Source: Mansonella perstans | Lineage: Eukaryota > Nematoda > Chromadorea > Rhabditida > Onchocercidae | Length of the DNA: 64,000 nucleotides | Reading direction: 5' to 3' | Assembly (NCBI GenBank): GCA_037074765.1 | Contig: JBAMDO010000009.1 | Span: 1 to 64,000 of the forward strand | Shown: positions 34,600-49,200 of the stretch, in pieces | How positions within the stretch are numbered: position 1 is the stretch's first letter | Layout: every line of letters starts with the position of its first letter | Notes under the pieces: generated by a model | The model's input: the letters and a program-made list of their open reading frames with translations, nothing else | Databases searched by the model: none | What the model was told of the DNA's origin: nothing | Position numbers and translations under genes: made by a program

Positions 34600-37500
34600 A
34601 AATATTGAAAGGATAAAATTAAGCAAATAAATTAATATATATAAAATGAGAAGGAAATTTTTAATTATTAATATAAGATCAACAACGATCTCTGATAATG
34701 ATTGATAAGAAGATTGATTGAAAAAGTATCAGAGAATTTGAAATGATTGGTTAAGAAAGGAAGGAATAATTCATTCTGTCAATGATAAAACAACAAAAAT
34801 TTTTGCAAAATTCGAAGAGAATAGAGAGAACGAAGTTGTTTCAGGAATAATAAATGTTTGATGGATATTTTCAGTAATCCGGGAATTTTTTCGAGAATGG
34901 AAAATCGATATTTCTAGTAGACGAAAAATAATCTTCCTTGAATGAAACTTTCATCCAATAGTTTAGATATGAAACAATAAAATAATAAAAAAAAAAAAAA
35001 AAAAATCCCATCGATTTTATGCTAAGACTAAATTATCACCGATTTTATATGATAAACGGATCGATTAATTTGTTTAAATGAAATTTCAAATTTCTCCTTT
35101 CCATTTTTAATCTTTTTTTGACTCTTTTCCCAAAAAATTTTTCGAAGGAAAATTTGAGATGAATAATTTCATGATATTTTAACACTAAATTATTTTAATT
35201 GCGGGATTTTTTCGGCATATTTCAAGATGAAAAAGCTTTCTCGAGTGACAATTCAAATTCATACAAATTCAAATATGAATTGAATTACTGAAAAATGTTT
35301 GTACATATTACAAAATTGTTTGTTATTGTTAAAACGAGAAAAAATATATTGGTAATTTGTTTCATAAATATTTTCTGAATGAAACTTATTAAATAAACAA
35401 TATGACTTTTTATGGATATAACATGTAACGTTAGAGGTTAAATCGCAATCTTTTCATTCATACTTCGCTAAAATGGAAGTTCTAATCAAAAATTACCAAT
35501 ATCAGCATTTGAAAACTTTTTTTTTAATAAGCAAAATTTTTGAAAAAAGAAGCGGCGATTAGCGATAAAAAAATTGTTATTCAAAAGTTTCCGGTATTCT
35601 TTCTTCTTCTCTCCTGCTAATCCAGTTCTGGTTCCTGATTTTAAAACCAGTGGTAGTAAATGAATTCATTTCTGTGAACTATTTGTACTATTTTACAACC
35701 CAATTTATCTTCTAATGCTGCAATGTTCATATATTCGAAGAAAATACAGATTGATTCCCGGAAAGAAATCGGAAGCGAAGCGTTAACCTTACGTAATTCC
35801 AAATATTTTCATGATATTCAGTCTTACAGGCCAAGTTTTAATTCAAGTTCACTTTCACTGCCAAAAATCCCACATATCGTTCAGTGGATTTATTAACGAA
35901 CGTTTTCACCTGTCATATGTTACTTATATTACCCGCAATATTGATTTTATCACTTATCAATTAGGTGATGATCATTTAGACTGCTAATAAAATGGAGTAA
36001 ATACTATATTTTAAGCCTGAAGATAATTGCGCTGGGAAGCTACCACGGAAGAGTTAAATTGCAGCATAATAAATTAATAAATATCATTTAAATTGTCTTA
36101 AATTAAATTTTTAAATCTTAAGAAGATGTTTATTTCTTTTCTTTCGGAAGCTTTCATAATTTAAATTATCGGTGTTCGAAAGACCGGAAAATCAGATATA
36201 CAAGTGAAGTGTTTGGTTTCTTAACTTCTATATTTATCGCACTGTCTAACTGTTATGCAAATCTTCAACTTTTGCTCAACAGATTCTATCATACTTTAAT
36301 TGACCGCTATGGCAATATTTTTTTTACAATGCAATGATACTTTCTTTCTGTACCACACTTCCGATCCGTCTCGTGATAGGAAAATGGCGACCGTATGATA
36401 CAGTGGGAGAGATGATTTCGGAAAAGGATTATATCACTATTCCGAACATATTATCCTCTGAAGTACACTGATAATATTAATCAATACATGTGATATAGAA
36501 AAAGTTATTGCTCGAAAATTTGTAAGTTATTTGAACTGTTATGCTTTCCGAATTAGCTAAAATAACTGACAGATTAATATAGTTTCTCTATGTACGTTTA
36601 ATAAGTGTGTATAAGGCAGGCCTTGTCAATCAAATTTTAGGCCTGAAAGCTGCAGTAATATTATGAAGATTGGATTGTATCAAATGATTAGACATGTTGA
36701 CAATATCTGAATGACAGAAAAGCCGAATCGATACTCATCAACTATTTTACTTGAGACTAATAAATCTGTCCATTTTCTCAAAATTTTTGCAAAATTTAAA
36801 TTTTCAAATGATATTCTTGAAAATTGAAAGAATAAAGTAAAAATAAAAAGCCTTTGAACACAATCTAAATTGTTTTTTCGCTTTAAATTTCAAACAGTCC
36901 GCTTTATTGCTTTTTTCTGGCTCACTACAATTTTACTTCATCCGGTCAACACAAGAAGTTCTTTTCGAATAGATGCTGGATGGATTACTGATGTAACAAC
37001 TATCGATGTCCGTTTGCAAAGTACTTTTTAAACTGTTTTAGCAAAATTTAAATTCAAGCTGCCTTGTTTTAGCAAAATTTAATGAATTGGTACTAAATTC
37101 CGATCACTGGAATGGATGATTCCATTTACTGATCTAACTAACGTCCGTTGAAAGACATACACGCATTTGTCGATCGCTGAACGACTACGGCGGGACACCA
37201 CAGCAACTAACACACAACCACTAAATATATACAACAGCATGTAATCAACTGATGATTTATACGTTTCGCTTCGCATGAAGTCGCGGGAATTCCGGGATTT
37301 TTCATCCCGTTATGTAGCTAGCAAAATGAGCTATTAAATGATATCCAATATGGTCTAACTTGATTAGTCCTATCATAAGCCAGAATGTTTTTTTGAAATT
37401 AATTCAAGCACTGCTGACAAATGTCAGAATTTCAAGTTCAAGTTCCACTTCGAATTCTAATTTGTTTCAATTTAATTTAGCTGAAATTTGAAGGCAAATC

Positions 37501-40500
37501 AAAAACTTTTAACAAAATATAATTCACAATAGAAACATTTGAATTTAAATCCATCTTCTTGCGCATTACTTGCAGTCTACCATATAGTGCTATTCACAAG
37601 ATATGCTAATTTATTCTCGATTTTTAAAAATTTTTCATGCAGATCGTTCAGTTTGCATGCCCTAACATTTCCCTTAGCTTCAGATTTGTCCGATGGTGAC
37701 AGGATATCAATTCGGTAGCTGTCTGTTTGTATTTTTCCTGTCATCCTCCAGTTATATCAATGGTAATTTTCGAAACTTTCGATAATTTTTACCTGTTTCT
37801 TCTTTGTTTAGTGCGATTATGTGTTAAGTTACATCCATAGCATGGGTGACCTTTGACCCTTTGGAAATCAAATTCCGATAGACGATATTTTTGCTTAATT
37901 AACAAACTCCATGAGAAATTAATTTCAAAGGCAGGTTTAAACTACGGAACCTTTTCAAGATAATTTTTACTGAGCGAATATTAATTGGGAAAGTTGCTGA
38001 AATAAATTTTTAATATTTCGGTAAAAAATTTCACTTCTCATTAAGACGTAAGAGGAGAAAGCTTTTTCCATTTCTCCATGCAAATCCAATCCGTAGAAAT
38101 TAAACTGTTCGATATTTAGAATAAATTTGTCGTAAAGTAATTTCAAAGCTGAACGTTTTTTATATTTAAGTGTTTTAGAATAATATTTTGAAATCTGATA
38201 TGAAAAAATCAAATAAACCAAATAATCATAATACTTTAAACCATAATTGAACCTAGTTATACACATCAAAAAAAAGATAGCCAAACCCAATAGATATTAA
38301 AAGCATAAACAAACAACAATAAATAATAATAATAACCAAAAAAATCCATCAAACAACACAAAAATTTTTAAAAAAAAATTACCCTTATAGGAACATTTAA
38401 AAAAATCATTAACATTTCAATACTAAAAAAATTAAAACCACAATCATATAAATAAGATAGTACCAGTAACATAATGAAATAGTAAAAAAAAACAAAACTT
38501 CGTTAAAAGATACTCTAAAAAGTAACAACCAACTAAAAGACTCAGTAGACCTAACAACAATCATATCTCCAAAAAGGTAACTTCTGTAAAACAAAAAAAA
38601 AAAAACAAGCAATAAGGCAACTTCTCTTGACTTACTGACTTAAAAGGTGCAATTGATTAGTAGTTCCATACGGTATTTGGTCCAACTTGTGCTAACAAAT
38701 AATAAATACAGTAAAATTTTCAATGAATTCCCGAAAAAGAATCTAGGAATTGCGAAAAATTTAAGATTCATTGGGCACATCTTGCATCTTTTAATCATCT
38801 TTATTTCATTTTCTATTTTTTTAAAATATTTTTTCCAAACTTTTTCTAACCTTTCTCTTTTTTCCCACCTTGAATTGTTAAATTTCTTATAAGGAAATTT
38901 TCGAAATAATTCGTGAAGCAGTAATTGTTATGAGGAATGATAGATGAAAAGAGTAATGACTGGAGAACGAATTTCGAAGCGGCTATAATTTTCTGCAAGA
39001 AAAGGTGATTTGTTGGAACGAGGTACTGCAGCGGGAATGCTTCTTCATCCAGGATTGTAATATACAGATACCACAGTATCTGGAGTAGCTCTCACTTTAT
39101 TTACAACACCATAATACCGATTCATTTTTATTCTTGCTGCTTTTTGCCATATTTTTTTCGTTTCAGAATTCAGCTGATTTTACTTTTCATTGTATTTTTG
39201 ATGTCCGTTGAATTAATTTTAAAATTTAATTCAAATATAGAAATTTAAAAGCATATTGCTCACTTTTGTTTTTGTTTTGTTTGGAAGAGTTCGATTTTTA
39301 TCTTCATAATTGGACAAAATTGAAGAAATGTTTTAAAAAGAATAAATAAATCATATTTGATGCAAAAAAATGGTATTTGAGTTGCTAATCTCTGATTCCG
39401 AAATAAAACGTTCGGTACATAATCAAATAATAATTGAAATTTGAACTATATATAAATTCTAATTTTTCCAAGCGTTATTTTTCTGAAGTGTCAGAGATGA
39501 ATGCAATGAACAAGGAATGTAAAGGTTTGTCGTTGATATTGACGAAGGATAGAAATTGGAATGAAATGATAACGAATTGTAATCACTACTGCTTGGTGTA
39601 ATTTATTAATGATTGATTTCAGAGGAGTGAATCTCGAAGAATCATTTGTTCCTATTTTGTGATTTCACTGTAAGAGTTTAAATTTTTACCAGAAAAAATA
39701 GGAATTTCTATGTTTTATCAGTTTTTTCTTCTGTGTTCGTTCAGATGATGAATTTTAGGTTAATAAGAAATTTAATAAAATATAAACTTCGAAAAACAAT
39801 GAAAAACGAGTTCTGATAAAATCAAAGTTGCAAAGCTTTCCATCATCGAATGGAAACATTCAGCACTGCGTTCACAATGTACTTTGTAATAGTTTTGTGT
39901 ACTACGGTAGAATGGTTTTTATCTATTATTTGTAGATTTGTTTCATTACTGTATAAATTAAATTCATATAAATTCGTTTTGCTTTGGCTCATTTGATATT
40001 TTTTAAATTTCTCTTTTTCTTTTTTGTAAAGTTGTCTTAAATTTGCTTTATGTGTGAGCCATCTGAAAATAAAGATATTAGCAAGCTTTTTTAGTAATCG
40101 TAATTAAGTGATGATTGAATTGAAATGTGTGAATTTATTAAAAATTATTTGATCTTGTTTAGTTTAGTAATTATAGATGGCAAATTATATTATACAATTA
40201 TACAAAAGTAGTAATTATACAAAAGTAAGCGATGCCAGTAAGAATTAAAAATGCGGTAGAAATAATTGCATTATAAATGTACCTGGTAGTAATACACTAA
40301 TTGGTAATCAAAATTAGCATTATCATTTGAGACGATAATCCAATGAGTAAAAAGTGCCTATCAATGAAAATAATAATTATATGGCAAAATTATCCGAGTT
40401 ATTCAGTAATATTACGATATTTGAAATTGTTCAGTGGTATTTCAGCAAAGGATGCCGGGATTGAAATCTTACATCATTCATTTTATATTTTATCGACTGC

Positions 40501-42960
40501 AAATTTCAGAAAAATAAAAGTCGTTTTCTAGGCTTGCAACAAATGAAAACGATATTCCCAGATCAGCTATAAATCTCTCAATCATTCTAAATGCTAAGTT
40601 TAACATTATCCAGTTTAGATACGACAAATTGAATAATGCATGTAAGATAGTATATATTGACAATTAGAACCGGAGAATATGATACAATCCGGAGAAAATT
40701 TCAAATTCAATAGCTGACGCTTCACTGATTTCGTTTGGAGACAATTATTTGTTTCACTGAATAAACCTTGAGATTACAGTTCACTTAAAAACAGGAAATA
40801 CCATTGAATGAAATAGTATTTTTCCATATCCTTTTTTTGATTTTTTTGCTTCTCGTTGACCTAACAGCATAATTTCGATAGATTCATTCAGACCATTGAA
40901 ATTTATAGTGAGCGTCGAATGGCTCTTTGCTTCACTGATTGTAATTGAAATAACGAAGAATGTATTAAGCAACATCTTCGTCAGCTCGCAATACCTGCTC
41001 TTTTTAATAACTAAAGTATGATACATAAGATTAGCGCCGAAAGTTTAACTAAATTTGTTTTTATTTCAATTAAAAAATTCTGATAACATTTATTTTCAAC
41101 TATAACGGAGAGTTAATTTTTGATACTTTGATTACCATCACAACATTTCGTTCTCTTTTTTTTTTTTTTTTTGATCTTGTCCGATGAATGTTTGTCTTCG
41201 ATGAATTTCCGAATCAATCCCGGTAACATTTCATTATAAGGTTGAAACCTAAAAAAATTCGTTGAATAAGATGAAATAAACCAATGAATCAATCACATGT
41301 TCTGAGCTAGCAAAATGGCTGTTGAAAGAATTGGTCAATTATGCAGTACTATTAGTCAATCGGATATTTTCACCTTTGCTGTCCAGTATTTTAGTCCATC
41401 TTGGACATCACCACCAATAACAATAACTGACAGCAATAAAAACAATAGCATAATGCTTCCATTATTTTTTTCTCTTATCATCATTACCATCAATATTGAT
41501 ATTATGATCTTTGTCATTTATTATTGTTGTGATTATTATTGATCCTATTATTACCATTATCATCATTATTATTATTACCGTTTGTCAAAATATTCGCCAT
41601 CATTGTTAGCTATCGCTTTATATCGCGTATGATAAAATCATTGGAAAACTATTTACCACAACTTTTCTTCCAAAGTTTGAATGATAACAGAGGAAAAATT
41701 CGAATTTATCAGACAATCCGAAGTACAAATTTGAAATTAAACTGTTGCAACAATTTTAAAATGTTCGTAAAATACGTTCCAAGAAAGTTTTGTTTCCTTC
41801 CTACGAAATTTTTTCATTAAACTTTCCCAATAATTCGAGCCACTTAACTTCCGCTAAATAAGAAAAAAAGAATGAATCCAATAACGAAATCAAGACTTCG
41901 ACAATATATTAATTTCGAATTTAAATATTTATATTTGACCTCTTTTTTTTCATGCCTTCAACATTTTATCGTTTTCATCGAATTTATCTCCTTTGAATAC
42001 ATAACTAATTCAGTACCATGAATCATTTATTAAATTGAAGTTTTGGATAAAGAAAATTTAAACAATTATTGAAAACGAAAGTGAATTACAATAACTGTTG
42101 AAAATGAAAGTGGAAGGAAAAAATAAGCTAAATAGAAATGAAATAGAAGTAGGAAAGATGTATTTTTGAAAAAATTTAAACAAAAGTTATTATTTAACAA
42201 CTTATAGCATACAGTAATTAAAGAGTGTTAGTTCAATAAATGGAACATTTGAAATTCTTTTTAATCAAAAAATATGAATGTTAATGATATTATTAATATA
42301 AACTTTCCAAAAAGATATGGTAAGAGGAAATTAGTCTATGTAGGTTGACTGATTGTTACCGCTTGAATTGATTCGAGCATAGGTAAATGGATTTGCGAAA
42401 AGACATTTAAAACAAAAAAGATTTCAACCATGACAGTGAAGAGCAGATATCAGGATGAAGGAACTGATGATAATTATTGATAATTGGTTAGAGCAGGTTA
42501 TCCTAATGTAGTATAATACTTGAAAACTTGAGAATGACTGGTAGTAGTTGAAATAAAATAACGCAAGAAAAGAAAACCCGTGAAACTTGGCAGAAGTCTG
42601 GAAGTATACAAGTAACGTGACGCTGTATTATAACAGCAACAGCGCGAATTACATGGATTATCTATACATACATTTGCAAAAAGATTCCTAAAAGGTTTAA
42701 TATCTACAGCCCAAGGCCAAAGAATACACAAAAAATGAAAAGTTGGGATATCAGAAAATCCAAAAAAAAAAACTTTGCAAATAAAACTCGGCACTTGGTT
42801 AAATTTTTTCTTCCGTGTTCCGTAAATTTGTGTAGAGTGAATTTTAGAGTAAAAGTGGAATAAATTATAGATGAAGAATGATTGCATGCGTGACGCAAAC
42901 AAACACCGGAAAAGCTAATTTCGACTACTTAACATGTAATTTTTCCAAAAAAATATAAGA
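34600..42960. other. Long gene-poor interval
   Basis: Low-complexity A/T sequence with no supportable gene. A-rich, AAT-repeat-rich DNA fills 38290-38600. Isolated open frames (37079-37276 minus; 41315-41542 and 41539-41820 plus; 42498-42902 minus) lack splice context and motifs. 39000-39060 contains a short frame KGDLLERGTAAGMLLHPGL ending in TAA that may be a relic exon. Confidence 0.45.
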
Positions 42961-42980
42961 ATGGACAGAGAAACGAAGAT

Positions 42981-43238
42981 TTAAATTTCCGTAATTCCGT
43001 AATAATGAAAAAAATGTTGGCCTGCTTGAGTCCATATTTTGCATAATGAATTTTGATAAATTTGGGCTATAATTGTCAGCAGGTAGAAGAGAAGAAATAT
43101 GTTAGTGCCAGTGAGCAAAATGGCAAGTACATTATTATGCCACAACAGTTTGTAAATACAACAACAATAAATCATTGCATATAAGATTTGAATGAGCGAA
43201 AATGGTATAATATTAAAATTGACATAAGGAAGCTTCAT
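42981..43238 (-). CDS. Putative small membrane protein in the unc-53 3' flank
   Basis: Minus-strand ORF of 85 codons starting MKLPYVNFNIIPFSL. It has two hydrophobic segments (about residues 9-32 and 36-58) and a Cys-rich patch YCCCIYK. ATG is 2 bases after AATTATAG, an acceptor-like site, and only 26 bases after the unc-53 stop. The polyadenylation hexamer AATAAA overlaps that stop codon. Together this looks like a tightly packed operon, but AT-rich 3' UTRs often give hydrophobic frames, so chance is quite possible. Confidence 0.3.
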   Translation of the reverse strand: MKLPYVNFNIIPFSLIQILYAMIYCCCIYKLLWHNNVLAILLTGTNIFLLFYLLTIIAQIYQNSLCKIWTQAGQHFFHYYGITEI

Positions 43239-43260
43239 TTCTATAATTTGTAATAGAAAA

Positions 43261-43266
43261 TTTATT
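43261..43266 (-). promoter_or_regulatory. AATAAA poly(A) signal overlapping the unc-53 stop codon
   Basis: Minus strand reads GAA TTA TAA TAAATT: the hexamer AATAAA begins inside the TAA stop. Cleavage 10-20 bases later would fall next to the acceptor-like ATTATAG before the 42981-43238 ORF. Confidence 0.45.
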
Positions 43267-46200
43267 ATAATTCAGCCTTTTGTACCACTTCTTGCTGTGA
43301 ATTGGCATTATTGGCTTGAATCCGGATCAGTGCTTCCAATGGATCAAAATGAGTACTGTTTGGATGATTTGAAATCGATTCTCTGATCGGAGACAATCGT
43401 TGTAGGACTTGTTCCGCAGCAGGTCCTTCTAACCAAGGCCACTGCTCACAAACAAAATCAGTTGGATCCTCGAAACTCCCACATCGTCCGAGCACTTTTA
43501 CACCTGCAAAAAAAGGTAAATGATTGTTAGAATATGAGTTAGTAATAAGGATTTAAATAAATTAATATTTAATTTTTCAATACTCTAATTCCAAGCTTTT
43601 ATCATATTTTTGTTCAAATATTTGTTGCAATTTTAACTTGCAAATAAATGTAATGGATCGAAAGTAAACAGAAGATATGAATAGCAGTATGTTAAGCCAA
43701 TCTTAATCACTCTTAATTAGGCCATTCTAATCTCTTAGTGTAATTTCGGAATAAGCCTAGACTAGAAGGATCAGACTTATATTTTGATTGTGATCTATAA
43801 GATATATTAATGATAACCTTCTTTAGCTACTTTGATCATGTACGGGATTATCATTTGATTCCACAATTTGATAAACCATTCACGTGATTGCATTACATTT
43901 AGTGGACATTGCAGGAACAAACGTGGTCCTATTGTTACATCCCGAGAATTCGCTTTCTCGATAAACTGTAATTTATTTTCACATTAATTTTCAAGCATGA
44001 TTTTTTAAAAAATAAATAATTTTCTAGACAACAATTGTTAATACTATTACTTATTTGTATCATTTTAATTTTCATAAAGAACTAAAAATTTTTTAAAACT
44101 ACCCTTGAATATTTAAAAAGAAGTCATAAAAGTTAAAATGCGCTCAAATACATTTATTAATTGAATATTACTAAAGTTTACCCACCGAATTTACTGAAGA
44201 TAAAACTCTCGGTAAGAATTCAACAACTCGGAATATTTCCGGTGATGACCGTTCATCACCACCGAATTCTCGCTCAAAAATACGACGTCGCAAAAATCGT
44301 CCCATATAACCGCGAATTGCATCCATATTATTGGGCAATAAAAACATTCGAAAATTATGCTGGATCTGAAGAATTTGAATTCAGAGGAAATACAAGAGAT
44401 AAATGTGATTCTGTCATTACATCCCGGGAAAATGAAAAAGCCTCGTCTCATGAATAATTTCCACAGTGACCCTATAGCAACTAAAATATTTTTAAAAAAA
44501 GTTGCCTCCAATTCAGGTAACTGTGATGCTCGATTTACGGTACAAATTACATACGGCCCTTCTCTTGCCGGTGTATTCACAGCACTGAATGATGAACTAA
44601 GAAAAGCGATACGATGTCGTTGAATGTTATCCAGCAAAATGATTACGGGTTTTGTGGAGCGCAGCAGTGATTCTAATTGTTTTTGTACCTAAATTAGTCA
44701 AAAATAAAATCTGAAGATGTGAAATGTAATTCTAAATGTTAAATTTCAAAAATGCATCTGCCAATTAAAACTTTCCTATTGTAGTTGTAATGCAGCATGC
44801 TTCTTCCATGTAAAATGGTTATGCAGAAAATAGAAAACCAAATTTGGACAACAAACTTTTCATTATTTTCTATTGCTAACCTTTGCCATATTTCGGTCAT
44901 TATCCTCATCACCAATTTTAATATCCGCAATGGTATTCTGCAATGTTCCACCAACTTTGATGCATAAATATCGAGCCAATAAACGAGCTAAATTTGACTT
45001 GCCGATTCCGGTAGCCCCGAATAGTACCAAACGACGATCGTGCAACAGTGCTTTCAACAAAAGATCGATGGTAGATCGAGGAAATAAACAATCCATTACA
45101 AGGCCATCAACACTCTGCTGTGCCACACCTGTAACAAATTGTTCCTGCTTTCAGCAATGAAAATTATGACAAGTGCAGCAATATGCAGTGATAAAGGATA
45201 CACTGCATATATTGTTGTAAAAATAAGAAGGTATACTGTGGAAAAATCAAAGCAACAGAAAAAAATTAAAAACATATTTTTTTATTACATTGCAAATGTA
45301 ATACCTAACAATTCAACATCATCTACAATGTATTTTTTCTGAACGCCTACTTCCTACTTCTTCTTGGCGTATTCCACGTTAAACACTGAAATCCTTATAA
45401 GTAACACTAATGCTAACCAACAGTTCAAGTAATAAAGTAAAATGGAAGAAGGGTATTAAATCATTGATTTTCATAGTAACAAAGAAACCTCCAAAATACC
45501 TATACTATGGTCGATTCCATTTTTTTAGCATAACCCCATAAGAATTTAAATTTTAAATAATTATAATCTATAATCTTAATATAACAAGAATTATACACTG
45601 GTATTCAGATACTACCAAATTTATCTATATATACATATCGATTCTCCGAAACTTGTCAGGTATCGTACTTTATAGCCAGCCCAAATCATAACAAAAATCC
45701 CGTAATTAAAATTTATTCCGTTTTAAAGCAAAACAAAACAATTACTCAAAAACTTGTTCAACCGTTATGGTTTAATTATAATTATAAGAATTAAATTTAC
45801 CTCTCAAATAGATGCGGATATCATGATTATGCGTAAGTATATCAGCTGGTATGGGTGAGGGAGCCGAATTGGTTTCTACATCCCGAATAAAATCACCAAA
45901 TTCATATCCAATTATTGATTGTCGACTATTTAATTCTAAAGCCTGATTCGAATCAATTTTCGTTATATAATCCTGAAAGCATATAAGTTGTAAGTTAGCA
46001 AAACGCAAAAAACAAGCTGACATAATCACTCAATTATGGCAATTAATGGAATCTAATACACAATAATTAAGCTGTTTGATCACAGATACAACAATGAAAT
46101 AATTTGATCACTTTAATTGAGATAACTATACTGGTTAAAATGTAACAATTGAAAGTGCATAAAATATCATCTACCAGATAAATTATATGTTAATGCCAAG

Positions 46201-49200
46201 GTAAAGTGAAAATTGAAAGTCCTACTAACATCGAAAAGTTTAAAAAGCTCGGCGTCGAAATTTTCCCAAGTGGTAGCTAAAGATGGTAATGGTATAAAAC
46301 CAATGGATACTTCACCGGCCAACGATCGTGGTCGTAGCAAACCATCAAAATCGACGCTTACCGTTACTTTCAAACAATTTGATCCTTCTGAAATATCCAT
46401 TAAGCAATCAAAAGCAACATATAACTAAAATACCGCAATTTCATACCGGAAACAATGAATTGCCATTTAATGTATCCAATCACTTTTAATATATACATAA
46501 TCATTATCAACATCAACAATGAAATGAATATCGCAGATGTTGGGAAATTTGTAATGGTTCAGGATTGAATCAGGCAACAACAGTAAAACGGATTACGTAA
46601 GTCTTACTTCGAGTTAAACATCGTTCACCGTTTGGTGGTATTTCGTAAACAGGACTTTCATCCGGTAGAGTTGGTAGTGATTGCTGAGAACTAGTCCGAC
46701 TTTCAGCTCTCATTCGCCTTTCCAACATTGTATAATTTTGCTTCAGAATCTTATTTTCATTCTGCAAAAAAAAATCGATCAACTTCCTCCAAATTTTTTT
46801 TAGGAAAGTCCTTTTATTTTATTGAATACCAACTAATAAGATGAAATCCTTCCAGTTGCAAAGCATCCTGCTCTATATTCCTTATGGTCAACCTGCGGAA
46901 GTGGTTTTGTTGCTTCGATAAAGCATATCTAAAACCAGAATAGAAAAAAGAAAAAAATATTCTCACTTTCAATCTGTTAATGGTTTCCTTGAGAATATCA
47001 ACTTCACGTGCTTTGTCAAGCGCATCCAAGCGCACATCAGTCAATGCCGAATCCTTATCTTCGAGCTGTTTTTTAAGTTCCACCACTTGCGGTACCGTTT
47101 CCAGTTCATCCAGCCTGAAATTACGCATATTGCGTCTTCAGGAGTTCACTTGTCAATAAGAATTTATCATGCGAAAAGCCACTTTAATTTCCAAAGAAAA
47201 CTAAAAATCAACCTGCTAACGCTTCCCGAAATCGGCTTCAAGCTTGGTGGTGAACCGGAAGCATGCATTGGTGAATTCTCGGCATCCGATACTGAACAAC
47301 TCTTCGCTTTCTTGCTTTTAGTGAATTTCGAAAATGAACTTCTTATCTAAAAATCACGTAAATTTTAATGGAAGACTGTTTCAACAATAAAAGACATTGA
47401 AGTTACAAGCATCAATCGAACAAAAAATATGGCAAAACGACGACATTTATATAAATACACATGCAAAGTAAGCAACTGACAATATGTAAACAAGTGAAAT
47501 TTCATTCAAAAATCTAGAAAAGGAAAAATAACATTAAAAACATGAAAACAGTCAAAAAGAAAAGGACAATTAATTATATAATTGTTTAAATAATTAATGA
47601 ACATTACCTGACAATCAACATTTGCTGTCTGTACAAAATAATTAAGAAAATTATTCAGGTAAGAGTAATCAATTGGCAACTTAATAAATTGAAAAGAAAC
47701 ACTCATTTTATTTCAATAATTTTACAATTCGTTTTTGTTTTCATATTCAGTTAATGGTTCCCTATAATTTACCATTTGCATTTGATGCATTGATTCAGAG
47801 TGATGGAAGTCGAAAGAATGAAACGAAAGCAATGCAGATGCAGTTTTGTGCAGATGCAGTATTGTATTGTGGACAAAAAGATTAGAAAAAGATACAATGG
47901 TATTTATGATGAAATGTTTTCAAATTTTCATTCAAGTTTATAAAATTTAAAAACTTCTATCCACAGAAAACTTCTCCCAATTACCACTTACCCAGCTTTT
48001 TTTGCCTTGTTTGCCAAAACTATTCAAGCTGCTTTTGTCCGTTTTACTACCTTTGCTAGAAGAACTCATTGATGATCGATGACTGGTGACACTTTCCAAT
48101 GATGGGTGTCTCAGTAATTCACCCGCACCATCTTGCTTAAACAAAAAAAAATGTGGAAGAAATTATTGGATTAAGATAAGATATTAAGATAGTTTTCTCC
48201 TCTTTCTCATTGTTTCTCTTCCATGCATAGTTTGTGCAAAACTTCTAGTTATAAAAAAAAAATTTATATAAAAGTAACCGTTTGTGGTGATGAACCTTTA
48301 CGTTGCGTGATCGTTGCAATTCCGGCAACGTTAACACCAGCATTGATACTCATTACACGCAGCTGCTCAATTTCGGCACGCAATTTCAACACTTCATCCT
48401 TCTAAAGTACTTTTTCTTCAGTGATGATAAGTTAATATTTTAATATCATTGATATTTTAATCCGAAATTTTAATAAATTTATTATTTAAGCAGCTGAGAA
48501 TCAATTCTGCCCATAACACGGCACTATCATATACGATAATTAATATATAAATTATGTAAAAGTAAAGAAATGTTTAAAGCGGGAAGGATCATAAAATCTT
48601 TCTCAAATTCTTTGATTATTTTCTTAGGGACTATTTAGCAATTACTTTGTATAATCTTATAACAAAATGATTCAGGAATGACAAAGTAGATTAAAAAGTA
48701 AAATCATCCATAAATATTTTATTTAAGTTATATTTCTGGAAACGATTATCTTCCATTATCTTTCACAAAACCACTGATTAATTTGAAAAATCTTAACAGA
48801 CATCCCAAGATATCTCAGCATATTCAAAGGGAAAATTTGCTAAATCAGAAAGAAAAGTGACAATTACTTTAAGTTGTGATTTATTCTGCAAATTTTCGAC
48901 ATGTTTTGCCATCAGCTGCAGCTTAGATTCGAAAATTTGAATGATATGATTGTAACCATCATGTTTTGCATTCAGTTTTGTTATTGTATTCCGATATGCT
49001 TGCATCTCTCTGTTAAGCTTTCGAATCTCTGCCTCATATTTCTCCTCCATCTAAATTGAATTTTAAAGCAGCACTGAATTTGCAAATATCAAAAATTTAA
49101 CTAATCAAAGGTTAGCAAAAAATCATCGCAAAAGTAAAAAGAAACAAAAACGAATGGTTTATTAAATTTGCAAATATTGAATTTTAAAAGTAAATTTCAT

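Noticed and set aside
41315..41820. Two adjacent plus-strand frames with hydrophobic segments
   Set aside because: They are driven by TTATTATTG/ATCATTATT repeats; no signals or family.
44161..44637. Plus-strand frames and a long minus frame (148 residues) across the UNC-53 AAA+ exons
   Set aside because: Plus frames are antisense shadows; the minus frame reads through the GC-AG intron and leaves the NAV sequence.
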